This document shows positions 29,372-38,606 of a stretch of DNA of 64,000 nt, piece after piece. The notes below the pieces were generated by a model, which was not told where the DNA came from, did no database searches, and saw only the letters and a program-made list of their open reading frames with translations. The position numbers and the translations under genes are program-made. Position 1 is the first letter of the stretch. Every line of letters begins with the position of its first letter. Source of the DNA: Carpediemonas membranifera (taxonomy: Eukaryota; Fornicata); assembly GCA_019828565.1 (NCBI GenBank), contig JAHDYR010000019.1:236618-300617 (forward strand). Direction: 5' to 3'.

Positions 29372-30718
29372 CTACATCTCTACCTCCACCGGCGCCGTCT
29401 CCTTCGTGTATGCCACGAACCCCTCGTCCCCGCCTCCAATCAGCGCGTCGATGTCCAGCTCGGGCAGCAGCTCTGTGATGACCTTCGCCTCCGTGTCAAC
29501 CCGCGTGGCCTGGGCCTGTGCGATGTGCTCGGGCAGCTCCGGGGGCGGGACGTAGTACTGGATGCGGCCCTTGAGCCAGGCGTCGACGATGTCCCTCGCA
29601 ACACGGTTCATGTCGGGCAGTCCGCCGAGCTTGAACATGCCCTTCCGCTGGGCGATGTACTGGAAGAACACGTGCATCGCCTCGTCCGGCTTGTCTGTAT
29701 ACTGCCCGATCTGGTCGAACACGGTGGGCCCAGCCTCGGCCTCCTCGGGGGCCAGCCGGAGGGCCCGCAGCAGCTGGAGGTGGTTGCACCGCTGGAGGAT
29801 GGTCTGCGCCACGTGGACGGGGTCCTTGATGAGCTCGGGCCGCACACAGTTTCGCAGGATAATGTCGACCTCGGTGTCGGCGTGACTGAAGACGACTCCG
29901 GGCGAGTCGATGACGGTGATGTGCTTGGTGAGGTTGATCCGCTTCAGGTCGGTGGTGAAGCCGGCTGCCCCGCCCACGCCGGTCTTCACCTCGCGGCATA
30001 TGCTGTTGATGAGGGAGCTCTTGCCGACGTTGGGATAGCCGATGACGCCGACGGTGATCTTGACCTTAGTGTTGTCCCCAATGTTCGCCAGCTTGCCCAG
30101 GGTCGCCCTCATCTCCTCCAGGCCGAACGCGGCGTCCTTCACGGTCATCGCCTGGGCGTGGTGCATCTGTTTGATCGACGCATGCTTGCCCTGCACCTGG
30201 CCTGCCTTGAAAAGCATCGTCGGGAACTGCGTCTTGAGGTACCGCACCCAACCCCGCAGCGCCTCGTTGGGGACGAGGTCGATCTTGTTGAGAACGAGGA
30301 TGATGTGCTTCTTGAACCCGAACATGGCCCGTATCCGCTGCTCAATGTCGAAGCACCGGCAGCCCATCGGGTCGCGGGCATCTAGGACCTCTAGGATGAC
30401 ATCGGCCTCCTCTAGCACCCGGTGGAGCTTGTCGTAGTACGCCCCACGGTCGAGAGAACGCTCGTCGCGGGTGTCGTTCAGCGCAGCTTGCTCGCGCTGG
30501 TGCTCACGGCGATCGAATGAGTGCTTGAGCTCAGCTGCGTGACTTGCAAGCTCCGATATGCTCTTCTGCTGCGTCTTGGCGCCGGTAATCGCCCCCTTTG
30601 TCAGTTTCATGCCAAGCTTCTCGAGCTTGGGCACGCCCATGTCCCTTTTGTTCACTTGCTTCCTACCACGCTCTATCCGCTGTTGCTTAGCGCTCCCAGA
30701 CTGCCTCTTCTTCGACAT
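29372..30718 (-). CDS. NUG1: Nucleostemin/Nug1-like circularly permuted GTPase
   Basis: Nucleolar GTPase of the YlqF/YawG family required for large-subunit ribosome assembly (yeast Nug1/Grn1, animal GNL3). The GTPase motifs run in permuted order: LDARDPMGCR and NKIDLVP (G4) come first, then GYPNVGKSSLIN (G1) and DSPGVV (G3). The N-terminus from ATG 30718 is rich in Lys/Arg (MSKKRQSGSAKQQRIERGRK), typical of the nucleolar-targeting region. The domain after G3 (LRNCVRPELIKDP, FFQYIAQRKGMF) matches the family. Length 448 residues, no intron. The C-terminal 40 residues are acidic. Assignment between Nug1 and GNL3L is not certain. Confidence 0.9.
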   Translation of the reverse strand: MSKKRQSGSAKQQRIERGRKQVNKRDMGVPKLEKLGMKLTKGAITGAKTQQKSISELASHAAELKHSFDRREHQREQAALNDTRDERSLDRGAYYDKLHRVLEEADVILEVLDARDPMGCRCFDIEQRIRAMFGFKKHIILVLNKIDLVPNEALRGWVRYLKTQFPTMLFKAGQVQGKHASIKQMHHAQAMTVKDAAFGLEEMRATLGKLANIGDNTKVKITVGVIGYPNVGKSSLINSICREVKTGVGGAAGFTTDLKRINLTKHITVIDSPGVVFSHADTEVDIILRNCVRPELIKDPVHVAQTILQRCNHLQLLRALRLAPEEAEAGPTVFDQIGQYTDKPDEAMHVFFQYIAQRKGMFKLGGLPDMNRVARDIVDAWLKGRIQYYVPPPELPEHIAQAQATRVDTEAKVITELLPELDIDALIGGGDEGFVAYTKETAPVEVEM

Positions 30719-30864
30719 TGATGCCGTCGGGGTACTTTGTGAAAGGTGACCGTAACTCATGTAACTCACGTAAATACTTCATGCCCGGTCGTGCTCGCCA
30801 TACTTGTCGTGTATCCAACTCTAGGGCGACAATGGTCCTCCAGGATGCACCGGGTTTGCCGCAA

Positions 30865-31003
30865 GTCGACCCCCAACCGCGAGCTGGACGCAGCCAGACG
30901 GCTCGCTTCTGGAATCGGCAGGGCGCATTACACCCTGCGTATTCTGGTAGCGCGAGGATTCTGCCCCCCCCACTCGCCATCAAGACCAAAGACATCGCGT
31001 CAG
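30865..31003 (+). ncRNA. Element C3: candidate structured RNA, homologous to C2
   Basis: About 139 nt aligning with 20323-20460 over its whole length. The inner hairpin GCAGGG-CGCATTACA-CCCTGC (30918-30938) keeps its stem with a changed loop. The outer pair CTCGC (30902-30906) with GCGAG (30952-30956) replaces the GCGCGC pair of C2. The 3' part CAAGACCAAAGACATCG is nearly the same in both. It lies between the start of the GTPase gene and the end of the cullin gene, both on the minus strand. Confidence 0.4.
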
Positions 31004-31053
31004 CGATCCCCTGGCAGTTATAAATATAAATATAAATACACATTTATGTGCCC

Positions 31054-33540
31054 CTACGGCTTGTAGATGTACAGCTCCTGGTCGTCCGCCGACCGCTCCA
31101 GGTACTCGTGCTCGATGAGGTGTTCGATGCGCTGCTTCATGTCCCGGGGCTGCGGGTTGAAGAAGCGCTTCACTTCGTCGCTGATCTTGAGCAGCAGGTC
31201 GTGGTGCCTCATCTGGCGGTGTCCCTTCATGATGCGGACGATCGCACTGTCGATGCTCAGCTCCCGCTCCAGCCCGGTAGCCTCGACGGCGTCTCTCTCC
31301 GCCTGGCGTGTGATCTTGATCGGCTGGACCCCGATCTGGACCTTCACGCTCGTGCTCTTGAACTTGGTGTTGACAGACAGCAACGCGTCACACCGCTTGC
31401 TCAGGTCGATGATGTCGTCATCCGTCACGGGGCTGGTGATCTTCAGCAGCGTCGACAGCCGGAACACCTTCTTGCCAGTGCGGTCCTTGACCTTCTTCGG
31501 CGTGAACAGCTGGAAGAGGTGGGCGGCGATGACCTCCCGCGGGATGCTCGACACGAGGCCGATCACAGAGGACACGGGCACGGGGCCGGGGGCCTCGAGG
31601 ACGTGCATGAACACCGCGTACTGCAGGGGCGTCATGGACACGCTGTACACCCGCTTGGACTCGGCGTCGGGCTCGGGCTCGAACTGGATGTGGACGGCGC
31701 CCTTGTCGGGCAGGAAACGCACCTCAACCTTGTCGTTCTTCGCCGTCTCCTGGGCGACGAGGTGGTCAGCGCAGCCCTGCAGCGCCGCGGGGTAGGGGAA
31801 GCTCTTGGCCGGCTCGATCGCCCAGTGCTGCTGCTGTATGAGCAGGGGGGTGAACTCAACGCCGTCTACGGCCGTCGTGGTGCGGCGGGTCGAGTGCTTG
31901 CTGATGTCCGCGATCATCTGGCGCATGTCGTGGATCCGCTCCATGTCGAAGTACTTGTCCTGCTCCCCTATAGCCTTGAGCATGGCGTTCTCCACCTCCA
32001 GATTGCCCCCGTCGAGAAGACGGTCGGCTAGATTCCTCTTGTGGTTCACTATGAACTGGTCGCGGTCATGGATGGCGATCAGCGCGTCGACAACGTGCTC
32101 GGCGACCTTCTCGATCTCAACGACGTCCTTTGTTGTTAGCAAGTTTACGTATTTCGCCAAGTACAACGGAAGAATGAAGTCACCGTCCTCGTTTGTGAAG
32201 AAGTGCCTCGGGTCTGCCTTGACGAACACGGAGAGGGCGTCGTGGAACACAGCCCGGTCGAGCCCGCCCTTGATGATCTGGTTGAACGGGGGCAGCACCA
32301 CAGTCACGAGGCCCCGGCAGAACTCCTTGAGGGCGCGCTCCCGGTCGGGCTTGTCGACCGCGATGAACTTGGCGATGTACTTCTCGGCGAGCTCCTCGAC
32401 GGACTTCTTGAAGCTTGCGACGACAGAGGCCTGGATCTCCCCCAGGATGCTGGTGCGGCCGACAATGACGTCGGGGTTGGTCTCGCTGGCTTCACGGGCA
32501 ATGCGGTCCGCCGTGACAGCGAGGTTAGTGATCTTGGCGACCGTCGTGACGGCCGTAGCGTCCTTGAGCACGACGGACAGCACGCTGCGGAGAGAGCGGT
32601 CGCCCGACTCGAGCAGGAAGTCCGTATGGGCGTCGACCAGGCCGGACATGCAGGAGAAGAGCATCTCCGCCTCGAGTGACTCGAAGACCTTGGACTCGTG
32701 CGACAGCAGGCGTCTCTCGGCCGCCACCCGGTCGAACACGGTCTCGACGTAGTCGGGCACGGTCAGCTTCTCTCGCAGCTCCTTGCCGGTGCGGATCCAG
32801 AAGCCCTTGGCCTCCTCCATGAGCGGGACGCCGAACAGCTTGATGAACTGCGTGTTGTCCGCCGTCTTGGTCATCTGGCCGGACACCTCGCGGGGCCGGG
32901 GGGCGGCGGGCTTCTCGGACAGCAGCCGCTTGTACGCCTTGAACGCGTTGATGATCTTTTGGACGTCGACGTCGGCGTCACCGGACCTGAGCCGTGTGAC
33001 CTCCTGCTGGATGAACTTGATGACGTCGTCCTGGTACTTAACATGCACCGTCTGGTACAGCGCGCTCATGGTCTCGACGCTGTCGTCCGCGCTGCTCTTG
33101 TTCTTGGAGTAGGAGTTGTATGCACTGCCGATGACGTAGTTGAACATGACGTCGAGGCACTCCTGGAACGATCCCGCCTCCTGGACAACCGTGTACAGCC
33201 CATCGACGAGCTCGTAGCCCGATCTCTCCCGCATATGGTAGTTGTCGAGCATCACGTAGTACTTCTTCAGCTGGGCGAGGAACCAGCGCTGAGCCTTGTC
33301 AGACTCGCTTCCTCGGTTGCGGACAACGACGTAGATCTTCTTGTTGAGCTCAACAAGGTCGTTGGAGTGATCCCGATAGCCAGACTCGTTACGAAGCAGG
33401 TATTGTTGGAAGAACTTGTCCATGGCATCCTGTACGATGGGATCCATCGTGTTTGCCGCTTCATCTTCTTCGCGAAGGCCCGCAAGAACTGAACTAGTCT
33501 CGTGTGTGCGGTTGGATTGCTCCTCACGGCGTGGGATCAT
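31054..33540 (-). CDS. CUL1: Cullin (Cul1-like E3 ubiquitin-ligase scaffold)
   Basis: Cullins hold a substrate adaptor at the N-terminus and the RING protein Rbx1 at the C-terminus. The frame encodes 828 residues from ATG 33540, or 797 from a second ATG at 33447 (MDPIVQDAMDKFF); the second may be the real start. N-terminal cullin repeats include YVMLDNYHMRERSGYELVDGLY. The C-terminal domain includes FTPLLIQQQHW, YAVFMHVLE, RLSTLLKI and the neddylation region RELSIDSAIVRIMKGHRQMR with the acceptor Lys in RIMK, then IEHLIEHEYLER. All are in family order. A 2,902-bp tandem duplication that starts inside this gene has made a truncated second copy at 34907-36442. The subtype (Cul1 versus others) is a guess. 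Confidence 0.9.
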   Translation of the reverse strand: MIPRREEQSNRTHETSSVLAGLREEDEAANTMDPIVQDAMDKFFQQYLLRNESGYRDHSNDLVELNKKIYVVVRNRGSESDKAQRWFLAQLKKYYVMLDNYHMRERSGYELVDGLYTVVQEAGSFQECLDVMFNYVIGSAYNSYSKNKSSADDSVETMSALYQTVHVKYQDDVIKFIQQEVTRLRSGDADVDVQKIINAFKAYKRLLSEKPAAPRPREVSGQMTKTADNTQFIKLFGVPLMEEAKGFWIRTGKELREKLTVPDYVETVFDRVAAERRLLSHESKVFESLEAEMLFSCMSGLVDAHTDFLLESGDRSLRSVLSVVLKDATAVTTVAKITNLAVTADRIAREASETNPDVIVGRTSILGEIQASVVASFKKSVEELAEKYIAKFIAVDKPDRERALKEFCRGLVTVVLPPFNQIIKGGLDRAVFHDALSVFVKADPRHFFTNEDGDFILPLYLAKYVNLLTTKDVVEIEKVAEHVVDALIAIHDRDQFIVNHKRNLADRLLDGGNLEVENAMLKAIGEQDKYFDMERIHDMRQMIADISKHSTRRTTTAVDGVEFTPLLIQQQHWAIEPAKSFPYPAALQGCADHLVAQETAKNDKVEVRFLPDKGAVHIQFEPEPDAESKRVYSVSMTPLQYAVFMHVLEAPGPVPVSSVIGLVSSIPREVIAAHLFQLFTPKKVKDRTGKKVFRLSTLLKITSPVTDDDIIDLSKRCDALLSVNTKFKSTSVKVQIGVQPIKITRQAERDAVEATGLERELSIDSAIVRIMKGHRQMRHHDLLLKISDEVKRFFNPQPRDMKQRIEHLIEHEYLERSADDQELYIYKP

Positions 33541-33987
33541 GCAGTGCAATGGGTTTCGATTTTGCCGACACCAAACATGTGCGGCATGTATACCATAAAT
33601 CCGGTGGTTGTACGGAGACAGAGCGAGAGCGCTGGGGCCTGGTCAGCGTGGCCGACTTTCACCACTTGAACGCCAAGGTCACGATGCCTCTTGTGAATCA
33701 AATCGAATCCACAGGACCACCCTGGACTCAGCGATAGCTGGCTCAAATGATCGAGGGTGTCCTTGTTTACGTTACCTGGGTCTGACCGAGGAGTGTCGTC
33801 GGATAGGCCGACGTGAAACGAAGCTGCCGAGATGCATGCCAACCCGCCGATTCACTCGGGGTTGTCGGCCGTCTTCTTAGACAGCAGCCGCTTGTACGCG
33901 CTGATCTTCATTTTATCGTTTTCTCATTTTTGATATGCTAGCCAACCCAGTCGACCGACACACCACAAACACGAGAATCAACACAGT
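33541..33987. other. Cullin-BCAT intergenic region with a vestigial cullin fragment (repeated at 36443-36889)
   Basis: No gene is visible. At 33861-33915 there is a scrap of cullin coding sequence: 33880-33899 matches 32919-32938 over 20 bp, and 33861-33875 matches 32853-32867 at 14 of 15 bases, with the ~50 bp between them missing. The rest shows nothing I can name. Confidence 0.7.
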
Positions 33988-34923
33988 TTAGTCAAGAAGT
34001 ACCGACCAGGGGTGAGCCTCCTTGCCGTACTGGATGCTGAGCATCTTGTGGTAAACGGCGTTGGTCAGGTCGCCGGCGACACCGTCCTTGCCCGCGGGGA
34101 TGGCGTAGTCGACGTCCTCGAACTGTATGCCGTTCACGGGGGTTACGATGGCGGCGGTGCCGCAGCCGAAAGCCTCGATCATGCGACCATCCTTGACGGT
34201 GTCGCAGACCTCCTGGATGGTGTAGTGGCGCTCCTCGACGGTGATGCCCATCTTCTTGATCTCGGGGTCCTCGCGGACAAGCTCAAGGATGGAGCGGCGG
34301 GTGATGCCGGGCAGGATGGTGCCGTCGAGAGGGGCAGTGACGAGCGTGGGCTTGCCAGTCTTCTTGTCCTTCCACAGGAAGAACTGGTTCATGGCGCCGA
34401 CCTCGGTGCAGAAGAGGTCGCCATTGCATTGCGTTCCGGGTGTGAGCCAGAGAACCTGGGAGCAGCCACGGGAGGCGGCTTGTTGTTGTGCCAGGATCCC
34501 CGGTCCGTAGTTTCCACCCACTTTGGTGTTTCCCGTGCCGCCGGGGAAGGCACGAACGTATTCCTTGGTAGCCCACAGCTTGATGGGCTTGAAACCGTCC
34601 TTGTAGTAAGGGCCGACGGGAGAGGCGATTACGAAGAGCTTGACGCGAGCGGCGGGAGCGATGCCAAGGATGGGGTGAGTGGCGATCACCGTAGGGCGGA
34701 GGTAGAGGGAGTAGCCCTCCTTGTTGGGGATCCAGCCCTTGTCGAGGCGAACGAGCTCCTCGAGGCACTTCTCAACCTCCTTGGCGTTGAACTTGGGCAT
34801 GCAGAGGCGAGCGCAAGAGTCGTTGAGGCGGTTGAAGTTGTCCATGGGACGGAACAGACGAGCCTTGCCCTCGCCGTCGATGTAGGCCTTCATGCCCTCA
34901 AAGCACTCAAGGCCGTAGTGGAG
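33988..34923 (-). pseudogene. BCAT, 5'-truncated copy
   Basis: Identical to the 3' part of the intact BCAT at 36890-38047 but lacking about the first 74 codons, which were not included in the duplicated unit. The PLP lysine motif TKVGGNY and the whole C-terminal part remain. A possible internal start exists at MKAYIDGEG (34893). Without the N-terminal domain the product is unlikely to be a normal aminotransferase. Transcription could come only from the fused cullin promoter upstream. Confidence 0.93.
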
Positions 34924-36442
34924 AGTCGGCTAGATTCCTCTTGTGGTTCACTATGAACTGGTCGCGGTCATGGATGGCGATCAGCGCGTCGACAACGTGC
35001 TCGGCGACCTTCTCGATCTCAACGACGTCCTTTGTTGTTAGCAAGTTTACGTATTTCGCCAAGTACAACGGAAGAATGAAGTCACCGTCCTCGTTTGTGA
35101 AGAAGTGCCTCGGGTCTGCCTTGACGAACACGGAGAGGGCGTCGTGGAACACAGCCCGGTCGAGCCCGCCCTTGATGATCTGGTTGAACGGGGGCAGCAC
35201 CACAGTCACGAGGCCCCGGCAGAACTCCTTGAGGGCGCGCTCCCGGTCGGGCTTGTCGACCGCGATGAACTTGGCGATGTACTTCTCGGCGAGCTCCTCG
35301 ACGGACTTCTTGAAGCTTGCGACGACAGAGGCCTGGATCTCCCCCAGGATGCTGGTGCGGCCGACAATGACGTCGGGGTTGGTCTCGCTGGCTTCACGGG
35401 CAATGCGGTCCGCCGTGACAGCGAGGTTAGTGATCTTGGCGACCGTCGTGACGGCCGTAGCGTCCTTGAGCACGACGGACAGCACGCTGCGGAGAGAGCG
35501 GTCGCCCGACTCGAGCAGGAAGTCCGTATGGGCGTCGACCAGGCCGGACATGCAGGAGAAGAGCATCTCCGCCTCGAGTGACTCGAAGACCTTGGACTCG
35601 TGCGACAGCAGGCGTCTCTCGGCCGCCACCCGGTCGAACACGGTCTCGACGTAGTCGGGCACGGTCAGCTTCTCTCGCAGCTCCTTGCCGGTGCGGATCC
35701 AGAAGCCCTTGGCCTCCTCCATGAGCGGGACGCCGAACAGCTTGATGAACTGCGTGTTGTCCGCCGTCTTGGTCATCTGGCCGGACACCTCGCGGGGCCG
35801 GGGGGCGGCGGGCTTCTCGGACAGCAGCCGCTTGTACGCCTTGAACGCGTTGATGATCTTTTGGACGTCGACGTCGGCGTCACCGGACCTGAGCCGTGTG
35901 ACCTCCTGCTGGATGAACTTGATGACGTCGTCCTGGTACTTAACATGCACCGTCTGGTACAGCGCGCTCATGGTCTCGACGCTGTCGTCCGCGCTGCTCT
36001 TGTTCTTGGAGTAGGAGTTGTATGCACTGCCGATGACGTAGTTGAACATGACGTCGAGGCACTCCTGGAACGATCCCGCCTCCTGGACAACCGTGTACAG
36101 CCCATCGACGAGCTCGTAGCCCGATCTCTCCCGCATATGGTAGTTGTCGAGCATCACGTAGTACTTCTTCAGCTGGGCGAGGAACCAGCGCTGAGCCTTG
36201 TCAGACTCGCTTCCTCGGTTGCGGACAACGACGTAGATCTTCTTGTTGAGCTCAACAAGGTCGTTGGAGTGATCCCGATAGCCAGACTCGTTACGAAGCA
36301 GGTATTGTTGGAAGAACTTGTCCATGGCATCCTGTACGATGGGATCCATCGTGTTTGCCGCTTCATCTTCTTCGCGAAGGCCCGCAAGAACTGAACTAGT
36401 CTCGTGTGTGCGGTTGGATTGCTCCTCACGGCGTGGGATCAT
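34907..36442 (-). pseudogene. Cullin, 3'-truncated copy ending in out-of-frame BCAT sequence
   Basis: Carries the first 506 codons of the cullin, with its own copy of the upstream region, then crosses the duplication junction at 34924 and stops after five foreign residues (SPLRP). It keeps the N-terminal cullin repeats but loses the Rbx1-binding and neddylation domains. If expressed, the product could bind adaptors without ubiquitin-ligase activity, in principle a dominant-negative form. It is more likely non-functional. Confidence 0.93.
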
Positions 36443-36889
36443 GCAGTGCAATGGGTTTCGATTTTGCCGACACCAAACATGTGCGGCATGTATACCATAA
36501 ATCCGGTGGTTGTACGGAGACAGAGCGAGAGCGCTGGGGCCTGGTCAGCGTGGCCGACTTTCACCACTTGAACGCCAAGGTCACGATGCCTCTTGTGAAT
36601 CAAATCGAATCCACAGGACCACCCTGGACTCAGCGATAGCTGGCTCAAATGATCGAGGGTGTCCTTGTTTACGTTACCTGGGTCTGACCGAGGAGTGTCG
36701 TCGGATAGGCCGACGTGAAACGAAGCTGCCGAGATGCATGCCAACCCGCCGATTCACTCGGGGTTGTCGGCCGTCTTCTTAGACAGCAGCCGCTTGTACG
36801 CGCTGATCTTCATTTTATCGTTTTCTCATTTTTGATATGCTAGCCAACCCAGTCGACCGACACACCACAAACACGAGAATCAACACAGT

Positions 36890-38047
36890 TTAGTCAAGAA
36901 GTACCGACCAGGGGTGAGCCTCCTTGCCGTACTGGATGCTGAGCATCTTGTGGTAAACGGCGTTGGTCAGGTCGCCGGCGACACCGTCCTTGCCCGCGGG
37001 GATGGCGTAGTCGACGTCCTCGAACTGTATGCCGTTCACGGGGGTTACGATGGCGGCGGTGCCGCAGCCGAAAGCCTCGATCATGCGACCATCCTTGACG
37101 GTGTCGCAGACCTCCTGGATGGTGTAGTGGCGCTCCTCGACGGTGATGCCCATCTTCTTGATCTCGGGGTCCTCGCGGACAAGCTCAAGGATGGAGCGGC
37201 GGGTGATGCCGGGCAGGATGGTGCCGTCGAGAGGGGCAGTGACGAGCGTGGGCTTGCCAGTCTTCTTGTCCTTCCACAGGAAGAACTGGTTCATGGCGCC
37301 GACCTCGGTGCAGAAGAGGTCGCCATTGCATTGCGTTCCGGGTGTGAGCCAGAGAACCTGGGAGCAGCCACGGGAGGCGGCTTGTTGTTGTGCCAGGATC
37401 CCCGGTCCGTAGTTTCCACCCACTTTGGTGTTTCCCGTGCCGCCGGGGAAGGCACGAACGTATTCCTTGGTAGCCCACAGCTTGATGGGCTTGAAACCGT
37501 CCTTGTAGTAAGGGCCGACGGGAGAGGCGATTACGAAGAGCTTGACGCGAGCGGCGGGAGCGATGCCAAGGATGGGGTGAGTGGCGATCACCGTAGGGCG
37601 GAGGTAGAGGGAGTAGCCCTCCTTGTTGGGGATCCAGCCCTTGTCGAGGCGAACGAGCTCCTCGAGGCACTTCTCAACCTCCTTGGCGTTGAACTTGGGC
37701 ATGCAGAGGCGAGCGCAAGAGTCGTTGAGGCGGTTGAAGTTGTCCATGGGACGGAACAGACGGGCCTTGCCCTCGCCGTCGATGTAGGCCTTCATGCCCT
37801 CAAAGCACTCAAGGCCGTAGTGGAGAGCGCTGCTAGCGGGATGGAGCTCAAGGTTGCCGAAGGGAACGATGTGGGGATCGTGCCAGCCATCCTTGGCGTC
37901 CCAGTCAATCTCCAGCATGTGATCGCTGAAGGTAGTGCCAAAGGTGAGGTTCTCGGGAGCAAGCTTCTCCTTAGGAGTGTGAGTGAGCTGAACCTTAAGG
38001 TTGGCAGCGTTAACGTCAGAGTACAAGCGGTGGAAAGCGGTGAGCAT
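36890..38047 (-). CDS. BCAT: Branched-chain amino acid aminotransferase
   Basis: PLP-dependent fold-type IV enzyme that exchanges amino groups between Leu/Ile/Val and 2-oxoglutarate. The frame encodes 385 residues with ATG 38047, the normal size. Motifs in order: TFSDHMLEIDWD, ALHYGLECFEGMKAY, RLFRPMDNFNRLNDS, YSLYLRPTVIAT, then GTGNTKVGGNYGP with the Schiff-base Lys, QVLWLTPG, and the C-terminal FGCGTAAIVTPV. The N-terminus (MLTAFHRLYSDVNAANL) is weakly basic and could be an organellar presequence, but this is not clear. No intron. This is the intact copy; a truncated duplicate lies at 33988-34923. Confidence 0.95.
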   Translation of the reverse strand: MLTAFHRLYSDVNAANLKVQLTHTPKEKLAPENLTFGTTFSDHMLEIDWDAKDGWHDPHIVPFGNLELHPASSALHYGLECFEGMKAYIDGEGKARLFRPMDNFNRLNDSCARLCMPKFNAKEVEKCLEELVRLDKGWIPNKEGYSLYLRPTVIATHPILGIAPAARVKLFVIASPVGPYYKDGFKPIKLWATKEYVRAFPGGTGNTKVGGNYGPGILAQQQAASRGCSQVLWLTPGTQCNGDLFCTEVGAMNQFFLWKDKKTGKPTLVTAPLDGTILPGITRRSILELVREDPEIKKMGITVEERHYTIQEVCDTVKDGRMIEAFGCGTAAIVTPVNGIQFEDVDYAIPAGKDGVAGDLTNAVYHKMLSIQYGKEAHPWSVLLD

Positions 38048-38606
38048 CAGGTTGGTTGGATTAAAGACCTGACAAGACTTGACTTTTCCACACCATATCT
38101 TATACGGAAGATCCGGGTGGTTAAGGGTCGCCCTGGAGTGTCATATGCGCTGAACCGGCTTGACTGGTGTTAATTCGGCCCTATACAAAAGTCAATGCCT
38201 GGAAATCGACTGTGCAACCAAGATGACCTCACGAGACTGCGGATTCGCGACCATAGCGGCTGCTGAATTTCGATCCCGTAGGAACACGTACCGCATTGTC
38301 CGACGAAGCATGCATGGCGATCCTGCGATCAGATTCTAACTGTGATTCGACCGATTTTTTTGTCACGACTTGATATCACCGGGGTGACACACGCTTTCGC
38401 GCCATCATTCCCTGCCCAGGCGTGTATAGGATGATCCCACTAAACTGCCGAGGGACAGTCATGTACGTCCTGCTGGACGACCGGACGGCTTCCAGGACCT
38501 CGCTGAAGCATGCTTGGCTCACAACCATCGATGATCCCCGGAGAAGCATTTACTCAGCAAATCACCCAACCATGTTTGCCCGGCCGTCGCATCACACCGC
38601 GCACCC
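38048..38606. other. Intergenic, no gene recognised
   Basis: About 560 bp between BCAT and the GNAT/coiled-coil gene. A patch near 38255-38300 has CCATA and GATCCCGT words reminiscent of 5S rRNA, but the rest does not fit. The plus-strand ORF starting at 38422 is antisense to the next gene and shows no features. Confidence 0.55.

Larger units (their letters stand above)
32023..37826. repeat. 2,902-bp tandem segmental duplication (units 32023-34924 and 34925-37826)
   Basis: The two units are head to tail and essentially identical; the only difference I noticed is A/G at about 34863 versus 37765. The junction at 34924/34925 joins the BCAT coding region to the middle of the cullin coding region with at most 1 bp of shared sequence. 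Each unit holds the 3' part of BCAT, the intergenic region and the 5' part of the cullin. The result is an intact cullin and an intact BCAT at the outer edges and a truncated copy of each in the middle. Confidence 0.97.

Noticed and set aside
29216-30385. Long plus-strand open frame opposite the nucleostemin-like GTPase
   Set aside because: It is the antisense of a clearly recognised gene; high GC keeps several antisense frames open. The same applies to long frames opposite CCT1, RPB2, the cullin and BCAT.
31019-31037. TATAAA-rich run as a TATA box or microsatellite
   Set aside because: It lies just past the cullin stop codon between two minus-strand genes and is too short to call a repeat; more likely part of a 3' processing region.
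38240-38340. Possible 5S rRNA
   Set aside because: CCATA, TGAA and GATCCCGT occur in the right order, but spacing is off, the following GGAAG...AAGC segment is absent and I cannot pair the two ends.
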